Shown here piece after piece: positions 48,531 to 57,457 of a stretch of 64,000 nucleotides of DNA. The notes under the pieces are model-generated. The model made no database searches, had not been told where the DNA came from, and was given only the letters and a program-made list of their open reading frames with translations. Numbering within the stretch: the first letter of the stretch is position 1; every line of letters starts with the position of its first letter. Location of the stretch: contig NZ_JACYHB010000007.1 in assembly GCF_014837295.1 (NCBI RefSeq), positions 124,001 to 188,000 of the forward strand, read 5' to 3'. Position numbers and translations under genes: made by a program. Source of the DNA: Cellulosimicrobium arenosum. Lineage in GTDB: Bacteria; Actinomycetota; Actinomycetes; Actinomycetales; Cellulomonadaceae.

Positions 48531-50413
48531 TGCGGGACGAGACGACGGAAGGACCGGCGACGGGACCGACGGCAGGACAGGCGAGCGGTTCGGCGAGCAC
48601 CGAGGACCCGCGATACCGCCCCGAGGGCATCCACGACGCGTTCGTCGAGGGGTCGACCGGCCGCCCGGGCGAGCGGCCGGGTCCCGCGCCGACGGTGCCC
48701 GCCCTCGGCTGGAAGGGCACGCTGCGGTGGACGTGGCGCCAGCTCACCAGCATGCGCGTCGCGCTCATGCTGCTCATGCTGCTGGCGGTCGCGGCCGTCC
48801 CGGGGTCCGTGCTGCCGCAGCGTCCGCAGGACCCGGCCGCGGTGCTGCGCTACCTCCAGGACCACCCGACCGCGGGGGAGTGGCTCGACCGGCTCGGGTT
48901 CTTCGACGTCTACTCCTCGGTCTGGTTCTCGGCGATCTACCTCCTGCTGTTCGTCTCGCTCGTGGGCTGCATCCTGCCGCGGACCCACGCGCACCTGCAG
49001 GCGCTGGGCGCTCGCCCGCCCCGCACACCGCGCCGCTTCGAACGGTTCGGGGTGCACGCGCGCGTCGTCACCGACGCCGCACCGGACGCCGTGGTCGAGG
49101 CCGCGGCGCACCACCTGCGTGGGCGCGTGCGGTGGTTGCCGACGTTCCGCGTCGAGACACGCGTGGAGGAACCGCTCGCGGCGCGCGGGAGCACGCCGGC
49201 GCGGCCCGCCGCCCGGACGGTCGCGGCCGAGCGCGGCTACCTGCGCGAGACCGGGAACCTCGTGTTCCACCTGTCGCTCGTCGGCCTGCTCATCGCGGTC
49301 GCCCTCGGCCAGCTCCTGCACTACCGCGGCCAGGCGATCGTCACCGAGGGGCGCGGGTTCGCCAACGCCGTCGTGGACTACGACACGTTCGAGAACGGGG
49401 CCTGGTTCCGCCCTTCGTCGCTCGTCCCGTTCTCCATGACGCTGGACTCGTTCGAGGCCGAGTTCTCCCAGGACGCGCTCGCGTTCGCGCAGTCGCGCGA
49501 CTTCACGGCGCACGTCACGGTCCGCGACCCGGGCGGCGACTCGCACCCCGAGACCATCAAGGTCAACCACCCCCTCACCGCGGGCGGCGCGAAGATCTAC
49601 CTCCAGGGCAACGGGTACGCGCCCGAGGTCACGGTGCGCGACGCCGACGGCGAGGTCGCGTTCAGCGGCCGCGTGCCGTTCCTGCCGGAGGACACGATGT
49701 ACACGTCGCAGGGCGTTATCAAGGTCCCCGACGTCTCGCCGGGGCTCGACCAGATCGGCCTGGTCGGGTCGCTCCTGCCCACGGCCGAGCTCAGCGAGGA
49801 CGGGACGACCGCGCGCTCGGTGTACCCGCAGCCGCTCAACCCGCTGCTCGTGCTCGAGGTGTACAGCGGCGACCTGGGGCTCGACGAGGGGCTGCCGCAG
49901 AACGTGTACCGACTGGACACCGAGGACCTCGACGCGGCCGTGGACGACGCCGGCGAGCGGGTCAAGCTCCTCGTCGCACCGGGCGAGACCGTCGACCTGC
50001 CGGACGGGACGGGGACCATCACGTTCGAGTCCCTGCCGCGCTACGTCGCGCTCGACCTGCGCCACGACCCGTCCCTGACCTGGGTGCTCGTGTTCGCGCT
50101 CGGTGCGCTCGGCGGGCTCGCGGTCTCCTTGTTCACGCCGCGCCGTCGGGTGTGGGTGCGGACGTGGCGCGAGGACGACGGCACGGGGCCCGAGACGAGG
50201 CCCACGGCCGCGGACGACGGGGGCGACCGGTCGAGCCCGGCCGGGCGGACCGTCGTCGAGGTCGCGGGCCTCGCCCGCGGTGACGACGCCGGGCTGCAGG
50301 GCCAGGTCGACTCGCTTCTCGCCGCGCTGCCCGGCGTGGCACCATCGACTGAGGGTGACCTCACCCACCAGACCTCGCCCGGCGAGCCGGGTCGACGAAA
50401 GGCTGACCGATGA
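48530..50413 (+). CDS. resB: Cytochrome c biogenesis protein ResB
   Basis: With CcsA it forms the system II haem-delivery and cytochrome c ligation complex. The 627-residue protein has a hydrophilic N-terminus (about 1-75), three clustered transmembrane segments (MRVALMLLMLLAVAAVPGSV; SSVWFSAIYLLLFVSLVGCI; LVFHLSLVGLLIAVALGQLL), a large external domain (about 280-510) and a last segment (LTWVLVFALGALGGLAVSLF) followed by a cytoplasmic tail. Conserved VPGSVLPQ near the first segment fits ResB. ATG overlaps the ccdA stop; the end overlaps the ccsA start (ATGA at 50410). Confidence 0.94.
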   Translation: MRDETTEGPATGPTAGQASGSASTEDPRYRPEGIHDAFVEGSTGRPGERPGPAPTVPALGWKGTLRWTWRQLTSMRVALMLLMLLAVAAVPGSVLPQRPQDPAAVLRYLQDHPTAGEWLDRLGFFDVYSSVWFSAIYLLLFVSLVGCILPRTHAHLQALGARPPRTPRRFERFGVHARVVTDAAPDAVVEAAAHHLRGRVRWLPTFRVETRVEEPLAARGSTPARPAARTVAAERGYLRETGNLVFHLSLVGLLIAVALGQLLHYRGQAIVTEGRGFANAVVDYDTFENGAWFRPSSLVPFSMTLDSFEAEFSQDALAFAQSRDFTAHVTVRDPGGDSHPETIKVNHPLTAGGAKIYLQGNGYAPEVTVRDADGEVAFSGRVPFLPEDTMYTSQGVIKVPDVSPGLDQIGLVGSLLPTAELSEDGTTARSVYPQPLNPLLVLEVYSGDLGLDEGLPQNVYRLDTEDLDAAVDDAGERVKLLVAPGETVDLPDGTGTITFESLPRYVALDLRHDPSLTWVLVFALGALGGLAVSLFTPRRRVWVRTWREDDGTGPETRPTAADDGGDRSSPAGRTVVEVAGLARGDDAGLQGQVDSLLAALPGVAPSTEGDLTHQTSPGEPGRRKADR

Positions 50414-51417
50414 CCGTGGCGGAGCTGAGCCAGGACCTCGTGTGGGCGGCGGCGACCGCGCTCACCGTGGCTCTCGTGGCGTTCGCGATCGACCTCTCCC
50501 GACTGACGAAGCAGCACGACGACCGCGAGGCGGAGCTGGCGTCCCGCGAACGGACCGGGGCGCTCACCGCGGCGGTGGGGACGTCGTCGGGGGCCGCGTA
50601 CGGGCCGGACGCCGCTGGGGCCGGAGCGACGACCGAGGCGCCCGTCTCGCGCAAGGCCGCGAACATCGGCATCTCGCTGACGTGGCTCGGTGCGGGGCTG
50701 CTGCTGATCGCGATCGTCACGCGTGGCATCGCGGCCGGTCGCACGCCGTGGGCCAACATGTACGAGTTCACGCTCGTGGGCAGCTTCGTGGCGCTCGCGG
50801 TCTTCCTCGGGGTGTCCACGCGTCGCGACGTGCGGTTCCTCGGCTCGTTCGTCACGGGCCTGGCCACGCTGTTCCTCGTGCTCGCCCAGAACGTGTTCTT
50901 CATCGCGGCGACCGGCGTGCAGCCCGCGCTGCAGTCGTACTGGCTCGTCCTCCACGTGGGCGTGGCCATCACGGCGACCGGGATCTTCACCGTCGCGTTC
51001 GTCACGTCCGTGCTGCAGCTCCTGCGCGACTCGCGCGAGGCTGGCAGCGCCGTCCTCGGTGCGCGTGGCTGGCGGTGGCTCGACTCGACGCCCACGCCCA
51101 CACAGCTCGAGGCACTGAGCTTTCGTCTCAACTCGGTCGCGTTCGTGCTGTGGACGTTCACGCTCATCGGCGGCGCGATCTGGGCCGAGCACGCGTGGGG
51201 CCGCTACTGGGGCTGGGACCCCAAGGAGGTCTGGAGCTTCGTCGTGTGGATCGTGTACGCGGCGTACCTGCACGCGCGCACGACGCGTGGGTGGTCCGGA
51301 CGTCGTGCGGCGTACTTCGTCGTCGTCGGCTACGCGTGCGTGCTGTTCAACTTCACCGGAGTGAACCTGATCTTCAACGGCAAGCACTCGTACTCAGGCC
51401 TGGACTCGACCACCTGA
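50410..51417 (+). CDS. Cytochrome c biogenesis protein CcsA/CcsB (haem handling, WWD domain)
   Basis: Membrane haem exporter and cytochrome c synthase partner of ResB. The 335-residue protein has about eight transmembrane segments and the tryptophan-rich WWD haem motif WGRYWGWDPKEVWSFVVW (about 262-279), with flanking histidines in LVLHVGVAI and AEHAWG. ATG overlaps resB. Named CcsB in actinobacterial annotation and CcsA in others. A 19-bp direct repeat covers its last codons and the following bases (51405-51444). Confidence 0.94.
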   Translation: MTVAELSQDLVWAAATALTVALVAFAIDLSRLTKQHDDREAELASRERTGALTAAVGTSSGAAYGPDAAGAGATTEAPVSRKAANIGISLTWLGAGLLLIAIVTRGIAAGRTPWANMYEFTLVGSFVALAVFLGVSTRRDVRFLGSFVTGLATLFLVLAQNVFFIAATGVQPALQSYWLVLHVGVAITATGIFTVAFVTSVLQLLRDSREAGSAVLGARGWRWLDSTPTPTQLEALSFRLNSVAFVLWTFTLIGGAIWAEHAWGRYWGWDPKEVWSFVVWIVYAAYLHARTTRGWSGRRAAYFVVVGYACVLFNFTGVNLIFNGKHSYSGLDSTT

Positions 51418-51444
51418 CCCCGTAGCTCGACCACCTGACCCCGT
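51405..51444. repeat. Short tandem duplication at the end of the ccsA-type gene
   Basis: CTCGACCACCTGACCCCGT occurs at 51405-51423 and again at 51426-51444 (21-bp period). The first copy includes the stop codon of the gene, so the duplication is outside the protein. Confidence 0.8.
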
Positions 51445-51464
51445 CGGGGGACGGGCGGGGCGGG

Positions 51465-51992
51465 TCAGCGCTTGCCGGGCTCGTCGCGGCCCGCCGTCGG
51501 GCCGCTCCCGCTGTCGCTCGGGTCGGAGTCGCCCGGGCCGGAGTCGTCCGGCCCGGCGTCGGCCTGCGAGTCGACGTCCGACGGCGGCGCGCCGTCGGTC
51601 CCCTCGCCGGGTCTGGCGGACGGGCCAGAGGTCGGGGGCACGTCGGTTCCGGGGGCGGGGTCCGTCTCGCGGTCCTGGCGGCGTCGCTGCTGCTCGAGCC
51701 GCCAGAGGAAGTCCGGGTCGTCGTCGGGCGCGACCGGGCCCCGACGACGTCGTGCCGGTCCGGTGCCTGCCGGGCCGCCGGCTCGCCCGACGCCCGTGCC
51801 ACCCGGACCGCGCGACGCGGCGCGACCCACGAGGATCCACGCGACGGGACCGAGGTACGGCAGCAGGACGATGAGGACGACCCACAGCCACTTCGGGATG
51901 CCGCCGCGGCGCCGCTCGTCGCTGGAGGCCAGGTCGACGAGGGCGTAGACCGCCAGACCGACGGCGAGGAGGACGAGCAGCACGCGGAACAT
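51465..51992 (-). CDS. PLDc N-terminal-domain membrane protein
   Basis: A 175-residue membrane protein with the small PLDc_N domain: first segment VLLVLLAVGLAVYALVDLAS (about 4-23), then IPKWLWVVLIVLLPYLGPVAWIL (about 32-54). The rest is a Gly/Pro/Asp-rich, low-complexity cytoplasmic tail with RRQDRETD. Function unknown; such proteins commonly sit near men genes in actinobacteria. Divergent from the DUF4229 gene by 31 bp. Confidence 0.85.
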   Translation of the reverse strand: MFRVLLVLLAVGLAVYALVDLASSDERRRGGIPKWLWVVLIVLLPYLGPVAWILVGRAASRGPGGTGVGRAGGPAGTGPARRRRGPVAPDDDPDFLWRLEQQRRRQDRETDPAPGTDVPPTSGPSARPGEGTDGAPPSDVDSQADAGPDDSGPGDSDPSDSGSGPTAGRDEPGKR

Positions 51993-52023
51993 GCCTCCAG
52001 CCTAAGCGCCGTACCCTGGAGCA

Positions 52024-52422
52024 GTGCCTCTCGTCGTCTACTCGGTCCTGCGCCTGCTGCTCTTCGCTGCCGCCCTCGGCGTGCTGTGGATGCTCCAGAT
52101 GCGCGGCTGGCTGCTCGTCCTGGTGGCTGCGGCGATCGCCTTCATGGTGTCGTATCTCGCACTGCGCGGGCCCCGTGAGGCCGCCGCGGTCTACCTCGCC
52201 GAGCGTGCGGAGCACTCCCGGCGCACCGGCGAACGCTTCTCGCGCGAGATCGAGGACGACGCAGCCCTCGAGGACGCCGCCGTCGACGCCGCGCGCGCTG
52301 ACGAGACCGGCAGCGAACGGGACGTCGTCACGCCGGAGAGGTCAGAGCGCGAGCCCGACCCCGAGCAGGACGCCGTACGCGAGCTCGAAGAACCCCGTCC
52401 CCGCCAGGACCGGAACCAGTAG
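52024..52422 (+). CDS. DUF4229 membrane protein
   Basis: A 132-residue protein of the actinobacterial DUF4229 family: two transmembrane segments (VVYSVLRLLLFAAALGVLWM and WLLVLVAAAIAFMVSYLAL), then YLAERAEHSRRTGERFSREI and a long acidic tail. GTG start at 52024; no strong ribosome site. The last 81 bp overlap the 3' end of convergent menA, and the tail there looks like the by-product of extension into another gene. Function unknown, though its position next to menA is widely conserved. Confidence 0.85.
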   Translation: MPLVVYSVLRLLLFAAALGVLWMLQMRGWLLVLVAAAIAFMVSYLALRGPREAAAVYLAERAEHSRRTGERFSREIEDDAALEDAAVDAARADETGSERDVVTPERSEREPDPEQDAVRELEEPRPRQDRNQ

Positions 52423-53211
52423 CGGACCGCGGGCCCCCGCGATCACCGGCAGGGTCAGCAGCACCGCCGGGAGCAGGAGGACGAGGACGAAGATCGTCCA
52501 CCCCGACGCGAACGCGCAGACCACGGCGAGCGCGAGCGGTACCCAGATCATCAGGACGTACACACGGCGTGCGCGCCAGTCGCCGAGCCGCACCGCGAGG
52601 GTGCGCTTGCCGGCCACCACGTCCGTCGGGATGTCCCGGATGTTGTTGACCATGAGGATCGCGCACGCGAGCAGCCCGACGGCGACCGCACCTACGAGCG
52701 AGGGCCACGTCACGACGTCGGCCTGCGTGTAGGTGGTCCCGACGGTGGCGACGAGCCCGAAGAACACGAACACGCCGACCTCGCCGAGCCCGCGGTACCC
52801 GTACGGGTTGCGGCCCCCCGTGTAGTACCAGGCGGCGACGATCGCGAGCGCGCCCACCGCGAGCAGCCACCAGTGCCCCGAGACCGCGCACAGCACGAGC
52901 CCGAGCAGCGCCGCGACGCCGAACGACGCGAACGCGGCGTCGCGCACCGCGCGGGGTGCGGCCGCACCGGTCGCCGTGAGCCGCGTCGGCCCGACGCGGT
53001 CGAGATCGGTCCCGCGGATGCCGTCGGAGTAGTCGTTCGCGTAGTTCACCCCGACCTGCAGGGCGAGCGCGACGCCCAGCGCGAGCAGCGCGGGCCAGAG
53101 CGCGAACCCGTCGACCTGTGCCGCCGCCCCCGACCCGACGATGACCGGGGTCGCGGCTGCGGGCAGGGTGCGCGGTCGCGCGCCGGCGACCCACTCGGTC
53201 CTCGTGGCCAT
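52342..53211 (-). CDS. menA: 1,4-dihydroxy-2-naphthoate polyprenyltransferase
   Basis: Attaches the polyprenyl chain to 1,4-dihydroxy-2-naphthoate in menaquinone synthesis. The 289-residue integral membrane protein of the UbiA family has the Mg2+-binding motif NYANDYSDGIRGTD (about 58-71) and the second Asp region in MVNNIRDIPTDVVAGKRTLA (about 190-209), with about eight to nine hydrophobic segments. N-terminal WVAGARPRTLPAA is typical of MenA. It precedes and is co-directional with nothing immediate except menE upstream (35-bp gap), so menE-menA probably form an operon. Confidence 0.95.
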   Translation of the reverse strand: MATRTEWVAGARPRTLPAAATPVIVGSGAAAQVDGFALWPALLALGVALALQVGVNYANDYSDGIRGTDLDRVGPTRLTATGAAAPRAVRDAAFASFGVAALLGLVLCAVSGHWWLLAVGALAIVAAWYYTGGRNPYGYRGLGEVGVFVFFGLVATVGTTYTQADVVTWPSLVGAVAVGLLACAILMVNNIRDIPTDVVAGKRTLAVRLGDWRARRVYVLMIWVPLALAVVCAFASGWTIFVLVLLLPAVLLTLPVIAGARGPLLVPVLAGTGFFELAYGVLLGVGLAL

Positions 53212-53246
53212 GGTTCTCCGGGTGCTCCGTCCTGCCGTCCGGCGGG

Positions 53247-54434
53247 TCAGTCCTGGTGCTCGACGGCGACGCGTGCCACCGCGGCGCGATCCACCTTGCC
53301 GGGGCCGCGTCGCGGGAGGTCGGCCACCACGAGCACGCGGCGTGGTGCCGCCGCGCGCCCCAGCCTATCCGCGACGTGGGCGCGGACCCGCGCGGTGAGG
53401 CCCTCCGCGTCCGTGCCCTCGCGACAGCCCGGGTCCGCGAGCGTGACGACCGCGACGACCGCCCGTCCCCACTCCGGGTCCGGGACGCCGACGACGCACA
53501 CCTCGCCGATCGGGTCGAGCTCGGCGACCGCTCCCTCGACCGCGGCGGGAGCGACGTTCACCCCGCCCGTCACGATCACGTCGTCGGCCCGGCCCTGCAC
53601 GCTCAGGACGCCGTCCACGAGGGTGGCGACGTCGCTGGTGCGGAACCAGCGCGTGCCGTCGGCCTGGGTGCGGAACGCCCGGGCGGTGGCGTCCGGGTCG
53701 CCCGCGTACCCCGACGCGAGGACGGGGCCCGCGATCTCCACCGTGGCGGGTCCTTCCCCGGTGGTTCCCCGGGCGAGCCGCACGCGCACGCCGTCGAGCG
53801 GCACGCCGTCGTACACGCAGCCCCCGCACGTCTCGGTCATGCCGTACGTGACGACGACCCGGACGTCCTCCTCCCGGGCGCGGCGCAGCAGGGCGGGGGG
53901 CGCGGCGGCGCCCCCGACGAGGACCGCGTCGAGCTCCCGCAGCGCGTCGAGCGCCCGGCGTCCCGCGGCATCCCCCGCCCCGGACGCGGCGACCAGCCGG
54001 TGCAGCTGCGTGGGCACGAGCGAGACGTAGCGACGCACGCCGGCCGGGCTGCGTGCGACGAGCGCGGCGAAGGACTCCGGCGTGAACTGCTCCGCGGACC
54101 GGTCCGCCGTCAGCCCGAGGCCCGCAGCGTGCGCGCGGGCGACGACCTGTACCCCGGCGACGTGCGTCGGCGGCAGCGTGAGGATCCAGTGGCCCGGGCC
54201 ACCGAGCCGCGCGTGCGTCGCCGCGCCGGACGCCCGCAGCGCCTCCGCGCCGAGGGCGACCTCCCGGGACGCCCCCGTCGAACCGGACGTGCCCAGGACG
54301 AGCGCGGTGCCGGCGGGCAGCTCGCGTCCTGGACGCAGCGGGGCCGTCGCGACGGGCGGGCCGCAGCCGTCGAGCGCCGCGCCCACCGCGGCCACCAGTG
54401 CGTCGAGATCGGCGGGGACGACGGCGCGGGTCAC
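53247..54434 (-). CDS. menE: o-Succinylbenzoate-CoA ligase
   Basis: Activates o-succinylbenzoate to its CoA ester. The 395-residue acyl-AMP ligase is shorter than many relatives, as usual for actinobacterial MenE. P-loop LVLGTSGSTGASREVAL (about 46-62), central VVTYGMTETCGGCVYDGVPL (about 204-223), ASGYAGDPDATARAF, RTSDVAT and hinge VQGRADDVIVTGGVNVAPA (about 285-303), with the C-terminal lysine in RGPGKVDRAAV. It is upstream of menA on the same strand and divergent from the DUF3048 gene. Confidence 0.94.
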   Translation of the reverse strand: MTRAVVPADLDALVAAVGAALDGCGPPVATAPLRPGRELPAGTALVLGTSGSTGASREVALGAEALRASGAATHARLGGPGHWILTLPPTHVAGVQVVARAHAAGLGLTADRSAEQFTPESFAALVARSPAGVRRYVSLVPTQLHRLVAASGAGDAAGRRALDALRELDAVLVGGAAAPPALLRRAREEDVRVVVTYGMTETCGGCVYDGVPLDGVRVRLARGTTGEGPATVEIAGPVLASGYAGDPDATARAFRTQADGTRWFRTSDVATLVDGVLSVQGRADDVIVTGGVNVAPAAVEGAVAELDPIGEVCVVGVPDPEWGRAVVAVVTLADPGCREGTDAEGLTARVRAHVADRLGRAAAPRRVLVVADLPRRGPGKVDRAAVARVAVEHQD

Positions 54435-54510
54435 CCGGTCAGCCTAGGTCGCGGCGTACCGTGTCGCCGCAAGGGGACGCGTACGGGCGAGCGGGGCCAC
54501 GGGAGGATCG

Positions 54511-55608
54511 ATGACGGTGCGGGACACGACGGCCTGCTCGGGCGTGCCGGGGGCCCGGGCGCGACGGCTGCTCCCGGCGCTCGCGGCCGCGGTGCTGCTC
54601 GCGTGCGCGGCGTGCGGCGGGGGCGGTCCCGCGGCGACCGTGACCGCGACGGTGGACCCCGACACCGGCGTCGACAAGGGCGCCGCGCCGGATCCCGACC
54701 TGCCGCTCGTGTGGCCGCTCACGGGCGTCCGTGCCGACGAGGTCGCGCAGCGGCCCGCGCTCGCCGTCAAGATCGAGAACGCCCCGCAGGCACGCCCGCA
54801 GACCGGCCTGGAGCAGGCCGACGTCGTGTGGGAGGAGGTCGTCGAGGGCGGCATCACCCGGTTCCTGGCGGTCTACCACTCGCAGGAGCCTGCGCTCGTC
54901 GGGCCGGTGCGGTCCGTGCGACCGACGGACCCGCAGCTCGTGGCGCCCCTGCACGGCGTGCTCGCCTACACGGGCGGCCAGGCGCCGTTCATCACCGAGG
55001 TCGGCGCCGCGGGCGTCCAGTCGGTGATCATGGACGCGGGGGACGGCGGCTTCGAGAAGACGCCTCGACGGCGCGCGCCGCACAACGTCTACGGCCGACT
55101 CGCCGACTTCTGGGCCCAGGCCGACGACGACCGGACGTCGCCTCCGCCGGCCCCGCTCGTGTTCGCGCGCGAGCCCGGCCGGGGGACGGCGACGACGACC
55201 GGTGCGGACGCTCCGGCCCTGGTGGCCGCGCTCACGTTCGCGAGCACGGCGCGGTGGGACTGGAGCGGCGAGGAGGGCGCGTACCTGCGCAGCGAGGGGG
55301 ACACGCCCGCGGTGTCCGCCGACGGCGTGCGGCTCGGTGCCGAGAACGTGGTGCTCGTCCGCGTGCCCATGGTGAACACGTCCTTCAAGGACCCCGCGGG
55401 AGTGCCGGTGCCGGAGACGCGCGTGGTGGGGTCGGGCGACGGCGTGCTCGCGAGCGGCGGCAAGCAGGTCGCCGTGACGTGGGCCAAGGACGACGTCGAC
55501 GCGCCCCTCGTGCTCACCGGCCCGGACGACGAGCCGGTCGCGCTCGAGCCGGGGCGGACGTGGATCGAGCTCGTGCCCGAGGACTCGGGGAGCTGGGACG
55601 TCGGCTGA
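54511..55608 (+). CDS. DUF3048 lipoprotein (YerB-like)
   Basis: A 365-residue exported lipoprotein: signal with lipobox (LACAAC, lipid Cys about 33), short linker, then the DUF3048 N-terminal domain (LAVKIENAPQARPQTGLEQA, about 89-108; GPVRSVRPTDPQL) and C-terminal domain (about 250-365, VLVRVPM...GRTWIELVP). YerB-type proteins have no firmly known function. GGAGGATCG precedes the ATG. Weak hairpin arms (CCGCACGGG at 55625 and its complement at 55671) follow. Confidence 0.9.
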   Translation: MTVRDTTACSGVPGARARRLLPALAAAVLLACAACGGGGPAATVTATVDPDTGVDKGAAPDPDLPLVWPLTGVRADEVAQRPALAVKIENAPQARPQTGLEQADVVWEEVVEGGITRFLAVYHSQEPALVGPVRSVRPTDPQLVAPLHGVLAYTGGQAPFITEVGAAGVQSVIMDAGDGGFEKTPRRRAPHNVYGRLADFWAQADDDRTSPPPAPLVFAREPGRGTATTTGADAPALVAALTFASTARWDWSGEEGAYLRSEGDTPAVSADGVRLGAENVVLVRVPMVNTSFKDPAGVPVPETRVVGSGDGVLASGGKQVAVTWAKDDVDAPLVLTGPDDEPVALEPGRTWIELVPEDSGSWDVG

Positions 55609-55770
55609 CCGGTCCGGCGGCTCGCCGCACGGGTCGGTGTCCGGAGACCTGCCTCATCCCTGCGGGGTAGCCCGTGCGGACCGCGGTCCTCCCGCGGGCT
55701 GAGCCACGCGGCGTCGGGCATGGTCGCAGGGACGACGCGCCCGCGGTGCGCCGCGGGAGACCGTGGAGGC

Positions 55771-55971
55771 ATGGCGAACTCGACCCCCGCACCCACGCAC
55801 CACTCCTCCGGCGACCCTCTCGAGCACCCCCGGCGCGACGACGGGCCGGGCGTCGCCCGGTCGGCGGTCCCCGTCGTGGTGTCGGTCGTCATGCTCTTCG
55901 GCCTCGCCGTGGCAGCGGCGTTCGCAGGCCGCGGCCTGCTCGACATGCTCGCCACCCTCATGACCCCGTGA
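55771..55971 (+). CDS. Small single-pass membrane protein, unknown
   Basis: A 66-residue protein: hydrophilic first 30 residues (Pro/His/Asp-rich), then one transmembrane segment (SAVPVVVSVVMLFGLAVAAA, about 33-52) and a short end. ATG 55771 has GTGGAGG 5 nt upstream, which decides this start over 55720. I know no family for it. A terminator follows. Confidence 0.7.
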   Translation: MANSTPAPTHHSSGDPLEHPRRDDGPGVARSAVPVVVSVVMLFGLAVAAAFAGRGLLDMLATLMTP

Positions 55972-55976
55972 CCTGC

Positions 55977-56012
55977 CAGCACCCCACGCTTCCCAGGGAC
56001 CGTGGGGTGCTG
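55977..56012. terminator. Bidirectional terminator before menB end
   Basis: Perfect 11-bp stem CAGCACCCCAC / GTGGGGTGCTG with a 14-nt loop, between the small membrane protein and convergent menB. Confidence 0.78.
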
Positions 56013-56019
56013 ACAGCCG

Positions 56020-57018
56020 TCAGAACGCGTAGCCGAAGCCGGTCCAGTCCGGGGCGCGTCGCTCCAGGAACGCGTCGCGGCCCTCGACGGCCTCGTCCGT
56101 CAGGTAGGCGAGCCGCGTGGCCTCGCCCGCGAACACCTGCTGGCCCATCAGGCCGTCGTCGGCGAGGTTGAACGCGAACTTGAGCATGCGGATCGCCTGC
56201 GGCGACTTCCCGGCGATGGTCCGCGCGTACTCGATCGCGACGGCTTCGAGGTCGTCGTGCTCGGCGACCTCGTTCACCGCGCCCCAGCGCTGCGCGTCGT
56301 CCGCCGAGTACTCGCGCGCGAGGAAGAAGATCTCCCGGGCGCGCTTCTGACCGACCTGGCGCGCGAGGTACGCGGAGCCGTAGCCCCCGTCGAAGGACCC
56401 GACGTCGGCGTCGGTCTGCTTGAAGCGCCCGTGCTCGCGGCACGCGATCGACAGGTCCGCCACGACGTGCAGCGAGTGCCCGCCGCCCGCGGCCCAGCCG
56501 TCCACGACGGCGATCACGACCTTGGGCATCGTCCGGATCAGCCGCTGCACCTCCAGGACGTGCAGGCGTCCCGCGCGTCCCGGGTCCACCGCGTCCCGTG
56601 TCTCCTCGCTGCCGCCCCCGTCGGGCGCGGTCGTGTACTGGTAGCCCGACCGGCCGCGGATGCGCTGGTCCCCGCCCGAGCAGAACGCCCAGCCGCCGTC
56701 CTTGGGCGACGGGCCGTTCCCGGTGAGCAGGACGGTGCCGACGTCGGACGTCATGCGCGCGTGGTCGAGCACGCGGAAGAGCTCGTCGACGGTGTGAGGG
56801 CGGAACGCGTTGCGCACCTCGGGCCGGTCGAACGCGACCCGGACCACGGGCAGGTCGCGCACGACGGCACCGCTCGCGTCGCGCGCGACGCCGCGGTGGT
56901 AGGTCACGTCGGTGAGGTCCTCGAACCCGACGACGGCACGCCAGGCGCGCGCGTCGAACGTCTCGGAGACCGGGTGGGGAAGAGGGGCCGCTGCAGGCTC
57001 GGTGCCGGGGTTGCTCAC
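56020..57018 (-). CDS. menB: 1,4-dihydroxy-2-naphthoyl-CoA synthase
   Basis: Crotonase-fold enzyme closing the naphthoate ring. The 332-residue product has the MenB features NAFRPHTVDELFRVLDHA, oxyanion-hole SGGDQRIRGRSGYQY, VDGWAAGGGHSLHVVADLS and the C-terminal DAFLERRAPDWTGF. It is longer than Bacillus MenB at the N-terminus and has an acidic insert (GGGSEETRDAVDP), common in actinobacteria. Divergent from the SMR exporter gene by 109 bp that include a palindrome. Confidence 0.95.
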   Translation of the reverse strand: MSNPGTEPAAAPLPHPVSETFDARAWRAVVGFEDLTDVTYHRGVARDASGAVVRDLPVVRVAFDRPEVRNAFRPHTVDELFRVLDHARMTSDVGTVLLTGNGPSPKDGGWAFCSGGDQRIRGRSGYQYTTAPDGGGSEETRDAVDPGRAGRLHVLEVQRLIRTMPKVVIAVVDGWAAGGGHSLHVVADLSIACREHGRFKQTDADVGSFDGGYGSAYLARQVGQKRAREIFFLAREYSADDAQRWGAVNEVAEHDDLEAVAIEYARTIAGKSPQAIRMLKFAFNLADDGLMGQQVFAGEATRLAYLTDEAVEGRDAFLERRAPDWTGFGYAF

Positions 57019-57055
57019 GTCGTCACGGTAGTCCGTGCGCCGTCGCCACGAGGAG

Positions 57056-57071
57056 TGGTACAGTAGTACCA
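57056..57071. promoter_or_regulatory. Palindrome, probable TetR operator
   Basis: TGGTAC-AGTA-GTACCA, perfect 6-bp arms, 57 bp before the SMR start and 38 bp before menB. Possible -10 boxes lie inside it on both strands (TACAGT; TACTGT). The TetR gene two positions downstream is the natural candidate regulator. Confidence 0.6.
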
Positions 57072-57127
57072 GTTATAGCGCGCGACGGCGGACCTGCCAC
57101 CCGGCGCGTCGATCGTGGAGCACCCCC

Positions 57128-57457
57128 ATGGCACTCGCGTGGATCGTCCTCGTCCTGTCCGGCATGCTCGAGTCCGGCTGGGCGCTGAGCCTCAAGGCCT
57201 CGGAGGGCCTGACCAGGCTCTGGCCCAGCGTCTCGTTCGTCGTCCTGCTCGTCCTCAGCATGGTCGGGCTGAGCTACGCCCTCAAGACGCTGCCCGTCGG
57301 CGTCGCCTACGGTGTGTGGGTGGGGATCGGGGCGTCCTTGACCGCGGTCCTCGCGGTCGTGCTGTTCGGCGAGGCCGTCTCCGTCCTCAAGGTGATCTCC
57401 CTCGTGCTCATCGTCGCGGGGGTCGTCGGTCTCAATCTCTCCGGTGGGGGGCACTGA
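57128..57457 (+). CDS. SMR-family exporter, Gdx/SugE-like
   Basis: A 109-residue four-helix transporter. The essential membrane Glu is in GMLESGWALSLKASEGLTRL (about residues 10-29), whose W-A-L-S-L-K and G-L-T-R-L-W-P pattern matches the Gdx (SugE) guanidinium-exporter branch rather than the EmrE drug branch. Later GVAYGVWVGIGASLTAVL is the usual loop-3/helix region. It would export guanidinium or small cations as a homodimer. ATG 57128 has only a weak GTGGAG site. Its stop overlaps the tetR start (TGATG). Confidence 0.88.
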   Translation: MALAWIVLVLSGMLESGWALSLKASEGLTRLWPSVSFVVLLVLSMVGLSYALKTLPVGVAYGVWVGIGASLTAVLAVVLFGEAVSVLKVISLVLIVAGVVGLNLSGGGH

